The notes beneath the pieces are model-generated. The model was not told the origin of the DNA and ran no database searches. It was given only the letters and a program-made list of their open reading frames with translations. Source: Bacillus vallismortis (GTDB lineage: Bacteria; Bacillota; Bacilli; Bacillales; Bacillaceae). Taken from it: a DNA stretch of 64,000 nucleotides. Positions 11,647 to 22,199 of this stretch are shown here, piece by piece (the first letter of the stretch is position 1; each line of letters starts with the position of its first letter). Made by a program: the position numbers and the translations under genes. Location: positions 784,501 to 848,500 of the forward strand of contig NZ_CP026362.1 of assembly GCF_004116955.1 (NCBI RefSeq). Reading direction: 5' to 3'.

Positions 11647-12411
11647 TTGTTACACCAGTTTTCACGCAATGAATTAGCTATCGGAAAAGAAGGCCTTGAA
11701 ACGCTGAAAAACAGCACGGTTGCTGTGCTGGGGGTTGGCGGAGTCGGATCGTTCGCAGCGGAAGCCCTCGCGCGGTCAGGCGTCGGCCGGATTCTGCTTG
11801 TCGACAAAGATGATGTGGACATTACAAATGTAAACCGCCAGCTTCACGCGCTGCTTTCAACTGTCGGACAGCCGAAAGTTGATTTAATGAAAGCGCGGAT
11901 CGCGGACATTAACCCGGAGTGTGAAGTGATCGCGTTAAAGATGTTCTATACCGAAGAAACGTATGAACAATTTTTTGACTATGAGCTTGACTACGTCATT
12001 GATGCGTCAGACACGATCCATTATAAAATCCATTTAATGAAAGAATGTCTGAAGCGGGATATTCCGCTCATCTCCAGCATGGGTGCGGCTAATAAAACGG
12101 ATCCCACACGCTTCCAAATCGCTGATATTTCAAAAACGCACACTGATCCCATTGCGAAGGTCGTCCGTACGAGATTACGCAAAGAGGGCATCAAAAAGGG
12201 CGTTCAAGTGATTTTCTCTGACGAAAGCCCGATTGTTATTCGGGAAGATGTCAGAAAAGAAGTGGGAAATGACGAAGCGAACATCCGCAAAGCAAAAATG
12301 CCGCCATCCTCAAATGCTTTTGTGCCGTCAGTGGCCGGTTTGATTATGGGCGGACATGTTGTCATGGATCTTTTAAAAGATGTTGAAATCAAACGTGTGA
12401 AGGATAAATAA
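11647..12411 (+). CDS. tcdA: tRNA threonylcarbamoyladenosine dehydratase TcdA (YrvM)
   Basis: TcdA belongs to the ThiF/MoeB/E1-like family and uses ATP to cyclise the threonylcarbamoyl group at A37 of ANN-decoding tRNAs (t6A to ct6A). The nucleotide-binding motif AVLGVGGVGS and the DxxNRQ-type motif (DDVDITNVNRQ) are clear. A longer frame opens at ATG 11614. TTG 11647 is chosen because GGAGTGAGG precedes it and it yields the usual 254 aa. It is convergent with rarA across a shared terminator. Confidence 0.92.
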   Translation: MLHQFSRNELAIGKEGLETLKNSTVAVLGVGGVGSFAAEALARSGVGRILLVDKDDVDITNVNRQLHALLSTVGQPKVDLMKARIADINPECEVIALKMFYTEETYEQFFDYELDYVIDASDTIHYKIHLMKECLKRDIPLISSMGAANKTDPTRFQIADISKTHTDPIAKVVRTRLRKEGIKKGVQVIFSDESPIVIREDVRKEVGNDEANIRKAKMPPSSNAFVPSVAGLIMGGHVVMDLLKDVEIKRVKDK

Positions 12412-12419
12412 TGCATAAG

Positions 12420-12451
12420 AAACAGCCTTGATAATACGCAAGGCTGTTTTT
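12420..12451. terminator. Bidirectional terminator between tcdA and rarA
   Basis: AAACAGCCTTG pairs with CAAGGCTGTTT and is followed by T-rich sequence on the plus strand. It lies between two convergent genes. Confidence 0.8.
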
Positions 12452-12454
12452 GTT

Positions 12455-13720
12455 TTATTTTCTTTTCATTAATCTGTCATACACCTGCTTTAAGGCGGAC
12501 TCGAACTTTCCTGTCTGTTTCGGCTTGTAATATTGCTTATTCTTTAAAGGATCAGGGAGATATTGCTGTTCGACCCATCCGTTGTCGTAACTGTGCGGAT
12601 ATTTATAGTCGATTCCTCTTCCTAATTCCTGAGCTCCTTTATAGTGCGCATCTTTTAAATGCTTTGGGATTTCCCCGATTTTTCCGGCTCTGATATCTGC
12701 AAGCGCCTCATCGATTGCCAGAATGGCTGAGTTTGATTTTGGCGAGAGGCAAAGTTCAATGACCGCGTTGGCCAGCGGGATTCGTGCTTCGGGAAATCCG
12801 ACCCGCTCAGCAGTCTGAATCGCGTGCAGCACTCTTGGGCCGGCTTGCGGGCTTGCTAAACCGATATCTTCATAAGCGATGACAAGCAGTCTTCTTGCGA
12901 TGCTATCAAGATCGCCTGCTTCAATTAATCTTGCCAAATAGTGAAGAGCGGCATTGGCATCAGAGCCGCGGATCGATTTTTGAAAAGCGGACAATACATC
13001 ATAATGCGCGTCACCATCTTTATCGTGAGTAAAGCTCTTTTTCTGCAAACATTCCTCCGCCGTGTCCAATGTAATGTGAATCACGCCGTCTGATGACTCT
13101 TTGGTTGTCAACACGGCCAGTTCAAGCGCATTTAAAGCGGAACGGACATCCCCTCCGCATCCGTGCGCAAAATGCTCCATCGCCTGATCATCAATGGATA
13201 CAGAATAGGTGCCAAGGCCCCGGTCTTCATCATGGAGCGCACGTTCCAGAGCCTGTTTAATCAGTACCGGTGTTAACGGCTCAAGCTCAAAGATTTGTGT
13301 CCGGCTTCTGATCGCCGGATTAATGGCATGATATGGGTTAGCCGTGGTTGCTCCGATCAAAATGATCATTCCGTTTTCTAAATAGGGCAACAGAAAATCT
13401 TGCTTGCCTTTATCCAGCCTGTGAACTTCATCCAGAATCAAAATCACTTGGCCTGACATTTTTGCTTCCTGAGCTACGATTTCCATATCTTTTTTATTGT
13501 GAATGACAGCATTCAGCGTTCGAAAAGCAATACTTGTTGAACCGGCAATTGCTGTTGCGATTGAAGTTTTTCCAATTCCTGGCGGCCCGTACAAAATCAT
13601 GGATGACAAATGTTTTGCCTGAACCATTCTGCCGATCATTTTATCTTCAGCCACCAGATGCTGCTGGCCGATAATATCTTCTATTTTTGTCGGACGCATC
13701 CGATATGCCAATGGCTTCAT
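12455..13720 (-). CDS. rarA: Replication-associated recombination protein RarA (MgsA-like AAA+ ATPase)
   Basis: RarA is a AAA+ clamp-loader-like ATPase working at stalled replication forks. Walker A GPPGIGKT (residues 45-52), Walker B ILDEVHRL and a C-terminal oligomerisation domain typical of MgsA/WRNIP1 are seen. Three consecutive ATG codons occur at the start; the third (13720) is chosen because GGAG then lies 8 bp upstream, giving 421 aa. It is divergent from cymR. Confidence 0.95.
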   Translation of the reverse strand: MKPLAYRMRPTKIEDIIGQQHLVAEDKMIGRMVQAKHLSSMILYGPPGIGKTSIATAIAGSTSIAFRTLNAVIHNKKDMEIVAQEAKMSGQVILILDEVHRLDKGKQDFLLPYLENGMIILIGATTANPYHAINPAIRSRTQIFELEPLTPVLIKQALERALHDEDRGLGTYSVSIDDQAMEHFAHGCGGDVRSALNALELAVLTTKESSDGVIHITLDTAEECLQKKSFTHDKDGDAHYDVLSAFQKSIRGSDANAALHYLARLIEAGDLDSIARRLLVIAYEDIGLASPQAGPRVLHAIQTAERVGFPEARIPLANAVIELCLSPKSNSAILAIDEALADIRAGKIGEIPKHLKDAHYKGAQELGRGIDYKYPHSYDNGWVEQQYLPDPLKNKQYYKPKQTGKFESALKQVYDRLMKRK

Positions 13721-13802
13721 CATCATCTCTCCTTACTTATTTACAGGGTAACGGAAAAACGGACATTAGGAAAGGGAGAAGGGCCGTTTCCCCCCTGCCT
13801 CA

Positions 13803-13831
13803 ATGAAAATTCGCTCAAGGTATGTTATAAT
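13803..13831 (+). promoter_or_regulatory. cymR operon promoter
   Basis: An extended -10 (TGTTATAAT, 13823-13831) has a partial -35 (ATGAAA, 13803-13808) 17 bp upstream. It lies about 90 bp before cymR. Confidence 0.65.
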
Positions 13832-13922
13832 AACAGTTGGTCTATTGAGTCATAAACGGACGAATTATATAGAAATTACCATTATAAATGTGAAAAATCA
13901 TGAAATAACAGAGGTGTTCATG

Positions 13923-14339
13923 TTGAAAATATCAACTAAGGGAAGATACGGGCTTACCATTATGATCGAGCTTGCCAAAAAGCATGGTGAAGGCCCGACT
14001 TCATTAAAAAGCATCGCACAGACGAATAATCTGTCTGAGCATTATTTGGAGCAGCTGGTATCGCCGCTCAGAAATGCCGGTTTAGTGAAAAGCATCAGAG
14101 GCGCATACGGCGGATATGTATTAGGCAGTGAGCCGGATGCGATCACGGCTGGAGATATTATCCGTGTGCTCGAAGGGCCGATCAGTCCTGTTGAAGTGCT
14201 GGAAGACGAGGAGCCTGCCAAGCGTGAGCTGTGGATTCGCATACGTGATGCTGTGAAAGAGGTTTTAGACAGTACAACATTAGAGGATCTTGCCAGCTAT
14301 ACAGACGGAGAGCAAGAAGCTTATATGTTCTATATTTAG
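13923..14339 (+). CDS. cymR: Cysteine metabolism repressor CymR (Rrf2 family)
   Basis: CymR represses sulfur-uptake and cysteine-synthesis genes, together with CysK, when cysteine is plentiful. The sequence KISTKGRYGLTIMIEL starts a winged-helix Rrf2 domain, with a recognition helix near NLSEHYLEQL. It lacks the cluster-binding cysteines of IscR-type members, as known for CymR. TTG 13923 is preferred over ATG 13920 because GAGGTG is then 6 bp away, giving 138 aa. Gene order cymR-desulfurase-mnmA links cysteine sensing to sulfur transfer. Confidence 0.95.
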   Translation: MKISTKGRYGLTIMIELAKKHGEGPTSLKSIAQTNNLSEHYLEQLVSPLRNAGLVKSIRGAYGGYVLGSEPDAITAGDIIRVLEGPISPVEVLEDEEPAKRELWIRIRDAVKEVLDSTTLEDLASYTDGEQEAYMFYI

Positions 14340-14357
14340 ATCAGAGGTGCAAATATA

Positions 14358-15500
14358 ATGGAACGGATTTATTTAGATCATGCCGCAACGTCTCCGATGG
14401 ATGAGCGCGTGCTGGAAAAAATGACCCCTTATTTCTCCGGCAATTTCGGCAATCCATCGAGCATCCATTCATTTGGAAGAGAATCTCGGAAATGGGTGGA
14501 CGAAGCAAGAGCTCAGATTGCAGCCGAAATCGGAGCGGCGGAGCAGGAGATCGTTTTTACAAGCGGGGGGACAGAAGCCGATAACTTGGCCATTATAGGA
14601 ACCGCGCTTGCAAGAAAAGATGTGGGCAGACATATTATCACGACAAAAATTGAGCATCACGCTGTGCTTCACACGTGTGAAAAACTTGAGGAAGACGGAT
14701 TTGACATTACGTATCTCGATGTTGACCAAAATGGAAGAGTCAGTGCAAAACAGGTGAAAGAAGCACTGCGTGATGATACAATCCTTGTGACAGTGATGTA
14801 TGGAAATAATGAAGTCGGAACAGTGCAGCCGATTGATGAAATCGGTGAGCTGCTGAAGGAACACCAGTCATATTTTCATACCGATGCTGTTCAGGCATTT
14901 GGGCTTCTGCCAATTGATGTGAAAAACAGCCATATTGACCTTCTGTCTGTTTCCGGGCACAAGCTCAACGGGCCAAAAGGGACAGGCTTTTTATATGCAA
15001 ATAAAGATGTGAAGCTTTCCCCGCTTTTATTTGGAGGAGAGCAAGAAAGAAAACGCCGTGCCGGAACAGAAAATGTTCCGGGAATTGTCGGGCTGAAAGA
15101 AGCGATCAAACTGTCAAGTGAAGAACGGGATGAAAAAAACGAAAAGTATCAATCGTTTAAGACAATCATCACCGACACGCTTGAAAATGCCGGTGTGGCA
15201 TTCGGGATCAACGGGGATAAAGAGCATTGCCTGCCGCATGTTCTGAACCTTTATTTTCCCGGTGTATCAGTGGAAGCGCTGCTGGTGAATCTGGACATGG
15301 CGGGAGTCGCTGTCTCAAGCGGATCAGCGTGCACGGCCGGTTCAATTTTGCCGTCACATGTTCTGACTGCCATGTTCGGAGAAGAGAGTGACCGGCTGAC
15401 GTCTTCAATTCGGATCAGCTTCGGCCTCGGCAATACGGCTGAGCAAGTGAAAACTGCTGCCAAACATGTGGCCGACGTTGTCAAACGGCTGACACAATAA
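14358..15500 (+). CDS. yrvO: Cysteine desulfurase YrvO (tRNA thiolation)
   Basis: A PLP-dependent class V desulfurase takes sulfur from cysteine. The PLP lysine is in SGHKLNGPKG (K202). The catalytic cysteine is in SSGSACTAGS (C325). The 380-aa length fits NifS/IscS-type enzymes. In B. subtilis YrvO hands sulfur directly to MnmA, which explains its position 18 bp after cymR and 27 bp before mnmA. Annotation files may call it iscS or nifZ-like; the specific partner is known for the B. subtilis enzyme and inferred here from identical context. Confidence 0.94.
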   Translation: MERIYLDHAATSPMDERVLEKMTPYFSGNFGNPSSIHSFGRESRKWVDEARAQIAAEIGAAEQEIVFTSGGTEADNLAIIGTALARKDVGRHIITTKIEHHAVLHTCEKLEEDGFDITYLDVDQNGRVSAKQVKEALRDDTILVTVMYGNNEVGTVQPIDEIGELLKEHQSYFHTDAVQAFGLLPIDVKNSHIDLLSVSGHKLNGPKGTGFLYANKDVKLSPLLFGGEQERKRRAGTENVPGIVGLKEAIKLSSEERDEKNEKYQSFKTIITDTLENAGVAFGINGDKEHCLPHVLNLYFPGVSVEALLVNLDMAGVAVSSGSACTAGSILPSHVLTAMFGEESDRLTSSIRISFGLGNTAEQVKTAAKHVADVVKRLTQ

Positions 15501-16643
<1,143 letters not shown>

Positions 16644-16649
16644 AAGATG

Positions 16650-16680
16650 AAAAACCTCAACACAGAGTTGGGGTTTTTTA
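16650..16680 (+). terminator. Terminator after mnmA
   Basis: AAAACCTCAAC pairs with GTTGGGGTTTT and is followed by T residues; it ends the cymR operon. Confidence 0.85.
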
Positions 16681-16698
16681 ATGAAAGGAAGATGATCG

Positions 16699-17349
16699 GT
16701 GGATTATAATCAACTCGGTATAGAGGCGATGCAAAAAGGCGATTACGAGAAAGCGGCAGAGGCATTTACAAAAGCTATTGAAGAAAATATAGATGACGCG
16801 ATTCCCTATATTAACTTTGCTAACCTGCTTTCATCCGTAAACGAGCTGGAACGGGCACTTGCGTTTTATGATAAAGCGCTTGAATTAGACAACAGCGCTG
16901 CTACTGCTTATTATGGAGCAGGAAATGTCTATGTTGTAAAAGAAATGTACAAAGAAGCGAAAGACATGTTTGAAAAAGCGCTTCGTGCTGGAATGGAAAA
17001 CGGCGACCTGTTTTACATGCTCGGAACGGTACTTGTCAAGCTCGAACAGCCTAAGCTTGCACTGCCGTATTTACAAAGAGCGGTCGAATTGAATGAAAAC
17101 GATGCGGAAGCTCGTTTTCAATTTGGAATGTGCTTAGCGAACGAGGGCATGCTGGACGAAGCGCTCAGCCAATTCATAGCTGTAACTGAGCTAAATCCGG
17201 AGCACGCTGATGCGTTTTATAATGCCGGTGTCGCTTATGCATATCAAGAAAATCGAGAAAGAGCCCTGGAAATGCTCGACAAGGCGATCGATATCCAGCC
17301 GGATCATATGCTTGCACTTCATGCTAAAAAACTGATCGACCCATCATAA
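16699..17349 (+). CDS. yrrB: YrrB, TPR-repeat protein
   Basis: A 216-aa soluble protein is built almost wholly of tetratricopeptide repeats, about six 34-residue units with recurring A-x-G-N-x-Y and A-L-x-x-Y/A-x-E-L patterns. TPR solenoids bind partner proteins. It starts at GTG 16699 with AAAGGAAG upstream, and recD2 follows after 24 bp. The B. subtilis homologue was solved structurally as a TPR superhelix; its partner is not established, and this sequence gives no further clue. Confidence 0.9.
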   Translation: MDYNQLGIEAMQKGDYEKAAEAFTKAIEENIDDAIPYINFANLLSSVNELERALAFYDKALELDNSAATAYYGAGNVYVVKEMYKEAKDMFEKALRAGMENGDLFYMLGTVLVKLEQPKLALPYLQRAVELNENDAEARFQFGMCLANEGMLDEALSQFIAVTELNPEHADAFYNAGVAYAYQENRERALEMLDKAIDIQPDHMLALHAKKLIDPS

Positions 17350-17373
17350 CAGGCACAGGAGGAGGGATAGCTC

Positions 17374-19770
17374 GTGCAGCAGCATCCGGATCAGCTTAAC
17401 ATGGAGGAAGAGCCCTATTTAAAAGGGACAGTCAACACAGTCATCTATCATAATGACGCCAATTTATATACGGTTCTGAAAGTGAAAGTTATAGAAACCT
17501 CCGAAGCGATTGAAGATAAAGCCGTATCCGTGACGGGCTACTTCCCTGCGCTTCAAGAAGAAGAGACCTACACGTTTTACGGAAAGGCCGTCACCCACCC
17601 GAAATTCGGGCTTCAATTTCAGGCGGAGCATTTTAAAAAAGAGATTCCGACAACTAAGGAAGGCATCATTCATTATTTATCCAGTGATTTGTTCGAAGGA
17701 ATCGGCAAAAAAACAGCCGAAGAAATTGTCAAAAAATTGGGTGACAGCGCGATTAATAAAATATTGGCTGACGCTTCAGTGCTTTACGATGTCCCGAGGC
17801 TGTCAAAAAAGAAAGCCGACACGCTGGCAGGCGCCTTGCAGCGGCATCAGGGACTGGAGCAAATCATGATCTCCCTGAATCAGTTTGGATTCGGCCCGCA
17901 GCTGTCTATGAAAATCTATCAAGCCTATGAATCAGAGACGCTTGACAAGATTCAGGAAAATCCTTATCAGCTTGTCAAAGATGTAGAAGGCATCGGGTTT
18001 GGGAAAGCGGATGAGCTGGGCAGCAGAATGGGGCTTTCAGGTAATCATCCTGAGCGGATAAAAGCCGCCATTTTGTACACGCTTGAAACGACCTGTCTGT
18101 CAGATGGGCATACGTACATAGAAACGGAACAGCTTATTATCGATACCCAATCACTGTTAAATCAGTCAGTAAAAGAAGGGCAGCGGATCACAGAAATGGA
18201 TGCAGCTAACGCGATGATAGCCCTTGGAGAAAATAAAGACATTGTGATAGAAGATGGCCGCTGTTATTTTCCTTCGCTGTTTTACGCGGAACAGAACGTT
18301 GCAAAGCGCGTGAAACATATCGCAAGCCAAACCGATTATGACGACCAGTTTCCTGAATCCGAATTTCTGCTCGCTTTGGGGGAACTGGAGGAACGGATGA
18401 ACGTTCAGTATGCCCCCAGCCAGAAGGAAGCGATTCAAAAAGCCCTTTCCTCACCAATGCTGCTGCTAACGGGAGGGCCGGGAACAGGAAAAACGACGGT
18501 CATCAGAGGGATTGTCGAACTGTACGGAGAGCTTCACGGTGTGTCACTAGACCCTTCAGCTTATAAAAAGGATGAAACTTTTCCGATTGTATTGGCCGCA
18601 CCGACAGGGAGAGCGGCGAAACGGATGAGTGAATCGACGGGCCTTCCGGCAGTCACGATACACAGGCTGCTTGGCTGGAACGGTGCAGAGGGCTTTACTC
18701 ATACAGAGGACCAGCCGATCGAAGGGAAGCTGTTAATCATCGATGAAGCGAGTATGCTGGATATATGGCTGGCGAACCACTTGTTCAAGGCGATCCCTGA
18801 TCATATTCAAATCATCATCGTCGGTGACGAAGATCAGCTGCCTTCTGTCGGTCCGGGCCAAGTACTGAGAGACCTTTTGGCATCCCGGGTGATTCCGACT
18901 GTGAGACTGACAGACATCTACCGCCAGGCGGAGGGGTCATCAATCGTCGAGCTTGCCCACCAAATGAAAAAAGGCTTGCTGCCAAACAATTTGACTGCCC
19001 CGACGAAGGATCGTTCCTTTATTCGCTGCGGAGGCTTGCAAATTAAAGAGGTGGTTGAGAAGGTTGTCGCCAATGCATTGAAAAAAGGCTATACGGCAAA
19101 GGATATTCAGGTTCTCGCCCCGATGTACAGAGGAAAAGCTGGGATCAATGAACTAAATGTCATGCTGCAGGACATTTTAAACCCTCCTAAAGAAAAACGG
19201 AGAGAATTGAAGTTCGGAGATGTTGTCTACAGAACCGGAGATAAAATTTTGCAGCTTGTCAATCAGCCGGAAAACAATGTGTTCAACGGAGATATTGGCG
19301 AAATTACGTCGATATTTTATGCGAAGGAAAATACAGAAAAAGAAGACATGGCCGTCGTTAATTTTGACGGTAATGAAATGACATTTACGAAAAAAGATTT
19401 TAACCAGTTTACCCATGCGTATTGCTGCTCTATTCATAAATCGCAGGGAAGTGAATTTCCGATTGTGGTGTTGCCTGTTGTAAAAGGTTACTATAGAATG
19501 CTCAGAAGAAACCTTCTTTATACCGCGATTACTCGAGCAAAGAAATTTCTCATTTTATGCGGGGAAGAGGAGGCGCTGGAGTGGGGCGTAAAAAATAATG
19601 ACGCAACTGTCAGGCAGACATCCTTGAAAAACAGGCTGTCATTACAGATTGAGGAAATGGATGCCGAGCTTGAGGCTTTGCAAAAAGAGCTCCCGTTCAG
19701 TGTACATGATGCCAATATTGGTATGGAAGGCATTACGCCATTCGATTTTATGAAAGAAGAACAGCTGTAA
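17374..19770 (+). CDS. recD2: ATP-dependent DNA helicase RecD2
   Basis: RecD2 is a 5'-3' SF1 helicase used in repair and fork maintenance in bacteria that use AddAB rather than RecBCD. At 798 aa it has the long N-terminal region of the RecD2 subfamily (about 1-330, including helix-hairpin-helix-like VEGIGFGKADELG). Helicase motifs include Walker A GGPGTGKTT (about 366-374), IDEASMLD and the C-terminal AYCCSIHKSQGSEF. GTG 17374 is preceded by AGGAGGG. It ends at a terminator. Confidence 0.95.
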   Translation: MQQHPDQLNMEEEPYLKGTVNTVIYHNDANLYTVLKVKVIETSEAIEDKAVSVTGYFPALQEEETYTFYGKAVTHPKFGLQFQAEHFKKEIPTTKEGIIHYLSSDLFEGIGKKTAEEIVKKLGDSAINKILADASVLYDVPRLSKKKADTLAGALQRHQGLEQIMISLNQFGFGPQLSMKIYQAYESETLDKIQENPYQLVKDVEGIGFGKADELGSRMGLSGNHPERIKAAILYTLETTCLSDGHTYIETEQLIIDTQSLLNQSVKEGQRITEMDAANAMIALGENKDIVIEDGRCYFPSLFYAEQNVAKRVKHIASQTDYDDQFPESEFLLALGELEERMNVQYAPSQKEAIQKALSSPMLLLTGGPGTGKTTVIRGIVELYGELHGVSLDPSAYKKDETFPIVLAAPTGRAAKRMSESTGLPAVTIHRLLGWNGAEGFTHTEDQPIEGKLLIIDEASMLDIWLANHLFKAIPDHIQIIIVGDEDQLPSVGPGQVLRDLLASRVIPTVRLTDIYRQAEGSSIVELAHQMKKGLLPNNLTAPTKDRSFIRCGGLQIKEVVEKVVANALKKGYTAKDIQVLAPMYRGKAGINELNVMLQDILNPPKEKRRELKFGDVVYRTGDKILQLVNQPENNVFNGDIGEITSIFYAKENTEKEDMAVVNFDGNEMTFTKKDFNQFTHAYCCSIHKSQGSEFPIVVLPVVKGYYRMLRRNLLYTAITRAKKFLILCGEEEALEWGVKNNDATVRQTSLKNRLSLQIEEMDAELEALQKELPFSVHDANIGMEGITPFDFMKEEQL

Positions 19771-19771
19771 A

Positions 19772-19797
19772 GGCTCCCGTGTTAGCGGGAGTTTTTG
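19772..19797 (+). terminator. Terminator after recD2
   Basis: CTCCCG and CGGGAG form a short stem followed by TTTTT. Confidence 0.7.
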
Positions 19798-19824
19798 CAT
19801 TTGCGGTGGAAGTGATTTCATCGT

Positions 19825-20349
19825 ATGAGTCAAAGACGCAAAGCAAAACCTAAGCCTGTTCAACAAAAGGTGGTTGATCACACTTTGAGAACATGCCATG
19901 AGGTAGAAGGATTCCCAGTATACTCAGAACGAACTTCTTGTTATCTCGGGACCATTTCTGATATTTGTTTTTCTCTGAAGGGAGATTGTCTCGGATTTAT
20001 ACTTGCACAAAAACGGTTTTTGCATCATCATCATGCGCTATTACGGGCGTGTGATATCACTTCCATTCTTGATGACCGCATATTGGCCTCAATCAGTTCA
20101 GGCCAGCTTCTGCCTCTTCCGAAGTCATGCTTCACATACGAGCAGATGAAAATGAAGCTTGTGAAATCGCAAGAGGGAGATATATTGGGGATGCTGGAAG
20201 ATGTATACTTTTGTTTGGACAGGGGCATAATCGTAGCATATGAACTCTCGGACGGTTTCTTTTCTGACTTGGCGGGAAGCAAGCATCAGATCCAAAGAGC
20301 GGATTCGCTTGTCGAGGTGCGGAAAGACGAGATCGTTCTGAACGGATAG
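19825..20349 (+). CDS. yrrD: YrrD, PRC-barrel-like protein
   Basis: A 174-aa protein has two similar beta-rich halves (GFPVYSERTSCYLGTISDICF and KSQEGDILGMLEDVYF), consistent with tandem PRC-barrel domains, a fold known from ribosome maturation and photosynthetic proteins. The basic start MSQRRKAKPKP suggests nucleic acid or membrane-surface contact, but that is a guess. The ATG at 19825 lacks a strong ribosome site (GGTGGAAGTG is 12-20 bp away). Function is not known in B. subtilis. Confidence 0.82.
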   Translation: MSQRRKAKPKPVQQKVVDHTLRTCHEVEGFPVYSERTSCYLGTISDICFSLKGDCLGFILAQKRFLHHHHALLRACDITSILDDRILASISSGQLLPLPKSCFTYEQMKMKLVKSQEGDILGMLEDVYFCLDRGIIVAYELSDGFFSDLAGSKHQIQRADSLVEVRKDEIVLNG

Positions 20350-20360
20350 AGGTGTGAGAT

Positions 20361-20552
20361 ATGCTTATATGCCCGAACTGCAAAAGTAAGGATATCGGGA
20401 AAATCGGCGTGAACCAATATTATTGCTGGGGCTGTTTTATCGAACTGACAGTGGCGAAAGGGAAGATAGCAACTCATCAGGTGGAAGAAGACGGAACGTT
20501 AAGCAGCTTGGATGATTTGTTTTCTGAGGACGAACGCAGCATCAATTTTTGA
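20361..20552 (+). CDS. yrzR: YrzR, small zinc-ribbon-like protein
   Basis: A 63-aa protein has an N-terminal CPNC...CWGC pair of cysteine motifs, the layout of a small zinc ribbon, and an acidic tail (DDLFSEDE). It starts 11 bp after yrrD, with GAGGTGAG upstream. The position fits yrzR of B. subtilis; the name assignment between yrzR and yrzQ is from memory. No experimental role is known to me. Confidence 0.75.
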   Translation: MLICPNCKSKDIGKIGVNQYYCWGCFIELTVAKGKIATHQVEEDGTLSSLDDLFSEDERSINF

Positions 20553-20573
20553 TTATGAAGGGAGATGCTCAGG

Positions 20574-20705
20574 ATGAATCGGACGATGACTTCTCTTTTG
20601 GCATTGGGAGCCGGGGCTCTCGTATACCGGATGGCGACTCAATCCGACATGCTGAATAATCGAAGCATGAAGCGGATGAGAAGAAGAATAACGAAAATGT
20701 TTTAA
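20574..20705 (+). CDS. yrzQ: YrzQ, DUF3918-type small protein
   Basis: A 43-aa protein has a short hydrophobic centre (TSLLALGAGALVYRMA) and a very basic C-terminus (KRMRRRITKMF). This is the layout of the small DUF3918 family found across Bacillaceae. AGGGAGATGCTCAGG precedes the ATG, and a strong terminator follows the stop. It may be a small membrane-associated protein; function unknown. Confidence 0.72.
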   Translation: MNRTMTSLLALGAGALVYRMATQSDMLNNRSMKRMRRRITKMF

Positions 20706-20710
20706 TGTGG

Positions 20711-20742
20711 AAAAGGATACTCCTCGGAGAGTATCCTTTTTG
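20711..20742 (+). terminator. Terminator after yrzQ
   Basis: AAAAGGATACTC and GAGTATCCTTTT form a perfect 12-bp stem followed by a further T. Confidence 0.9.
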
Positions 20743-20800
20743 TTATAGAGCGAGAATAATTCGCACCGTTCCTCAAAAGATATAGAAGAGGTGAAAGCAA

Positions 20801-21862
20801 ATGCTCCAAAAACCGGTGCAGCTTTTGTTGTGGGTGGCCATTTGTTTGCTGGTCCTGTTAACAGTCTATGTCTTTTTTATGCTCGATATATTATGGTCGC
20901 CCTTTTGGCTCGTTATCAAAACGATTTTGATTCCCCTAATTATTTCTATTTTTATTTCTTATTTATTGCTACCGGTCACAGAGTGGCTGCATGGCAAAGG
21001 ATTGCCGAGGACCTTGAGTATCTTGGTGATTTATGTGCTTTTCTTTGGCGGAATTGGCTGGGCGCTGTATAAAGGGGTGCCTGTCTTAATTGTGCAGCTG
21101 ACGGATTTATCAGAGAATATCCCTATGTTTGCCGAAACGTATAACGGGCTCCTTCTTCATGTGCATAACCATACTGATGACTGGCCTGACGGCATGCATC
21201 ATCGTATAGATAAAATGATCAGCCAGACGGAGGCATTTTTCGCGGAAACGATCGAGGGAGCAATCAGCGGAATTCGCAACGTGCTTGATTATTTCATCAT
21301 TGCGGCAACAATCCCTTTTCTCGTGTTTTATATGGTAAAGGATATTGAGTTGATGAAAAAGACGGTATGGTATTTGACGCCGAAGTCGTGGAGAAAGCGG
21401 GGCAGCGCCTTCTTGAGGGATGTAGACGACTCTCTTGGCGATTATGTCCGCGGCCAGCTTCTGGTCTGCTTCATTCTCGGCGTGCTGGCGGGCATTACAT
21501 TCTGGATATTTGGGCTTCCATATCCGTTGATCTTAGGCCTGATTTCCGGGATCACGAATGTCATACCGTATTTTGGCCCTTTCATTGGAGCTGTTCCTGC
21601 GCTTTTAATTGCGATGACCATTTCAGTGAAAGCGATTCTAGTTGTGGTGTTTACAGTGTTTGCTCTGCAATTTATGGAAGGGAATATCCTCAGTCCGTTC
21701 ATTGTCGGCAGAAGCCTTAAAATGCATCCAGTCGTCATCATGCTTGCGCTCCTTGCCGGAGGAGAGCTGGCGGGAATCGTCGGGATGATTCTGGCTGTTC
21801 CGGCGACGGCTGTTTTAAAAGTGATGATGATCCATTTTTTGCGGATGAGGACGGAGCATTGA
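20801..21862 (+). CDS. yrrI: YrrI, AI-2E (PerM/YtvI) family transporter
   Basis: A 353-aa polytopic membrane protein of the AI-2E/PerM family (formerly UPF0118). Hydrophobic segments lie near residues 8-30, 33-55, 62-80, 150-175 and in a C-terminal cluster (about 210-340). The family signature region NVIPYFGPFIGAVPALL is present near 248-264. GAGGTGAAAGCAA precedes the ATG. Members have been linked to export of small molecules or ion exchange; the substrate cannot be read from sequence. Its stop overlaps the promoter of the alaS leader. Confidence 0.88.
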   Translation: MLQKPVQLLLWVAICLLVLLTVYVFFMLDILWSPFWLVIKTILIPLIISIFISYLLLPVTEWLHGKGLPRTLSILVIYVLFFGGIGWALYKGVPVLIVQLTDLSENIPMFAETYNGLLLHVHNHTDDWPDGMHHRIDKMISQTEAFFAETIEGAISGIRNVLDYFIIAATIPFLVFYMVKDIELMKKTVWYLTPKSWRKRGSAFLRDVDDSLGDYVRGQLLVCFILGVLAGITFWIFGLPYPLILGLISGITNVIPYFGPFIGAVPALLIAMTISVKAILVVVFTVFALQFMEGNILSPFIVGRSLKMHPVVIMLALLAGGELAGIVGMILAVPATAVLKVMMIHFLRMRTEH

Positions 21863-22150
21863 CATTGTCGTGCAGCTTGTCTATAATTTCTCGTAGAATA
21901 CATACGAATCTCGAGTGACGGATCTGAGTATGCCGAAGCCCTGTTAAAGAGAGAAGTTCCGCTAGCTGAAAGGAGCTTTATCAGAAGATCGGAGGAAGCT
22001 AATCCTGAGTGCAGTTAATCACTGCCGCACATCCTGCGTTACAGGGTTAAAGGTGACGGGCGAATGTTAAAGCCCGTAATCAGGGTGGTACCGCGAGACA
22101 GCTCTCGTCCCTGTGTAAACGTGTGGTTTGCATAGGGGGAGGGCTTTTTT
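21859..22150 (+). promoter_or_regulatory. T-box leader of alaS, with promoter
   Basis: A consensus promoter (TTGACA 21859-21864, 17 bp, TATAAT 21882-21887) overlaps the yrrI stop. A structured leader of about 250 nt follows, with T-box AGGGTGGTACCGCGAGA at 22082-22098 and a terminator (GCTCTCGTCCCT pairing with AGGGGGAGGGC, then TTTTTT at about 22145). Uncharged tRNA-Ala should favour readthrough into alaS. The specifier codon was not assigned with certainty. Confidence 0.94.
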
Positions 22151-22199
22151 GCTGTCACTAAAGAGAATTTCGATTTTTATAGAGGAGGAAGGAAATACA

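Noticed and set aside
22128..22199. N-terminal extension of alaS
   Set aside because: The extra codons lie within the T-box terminator; ATG 22200 has a strong ribosome site and gives the normal length.
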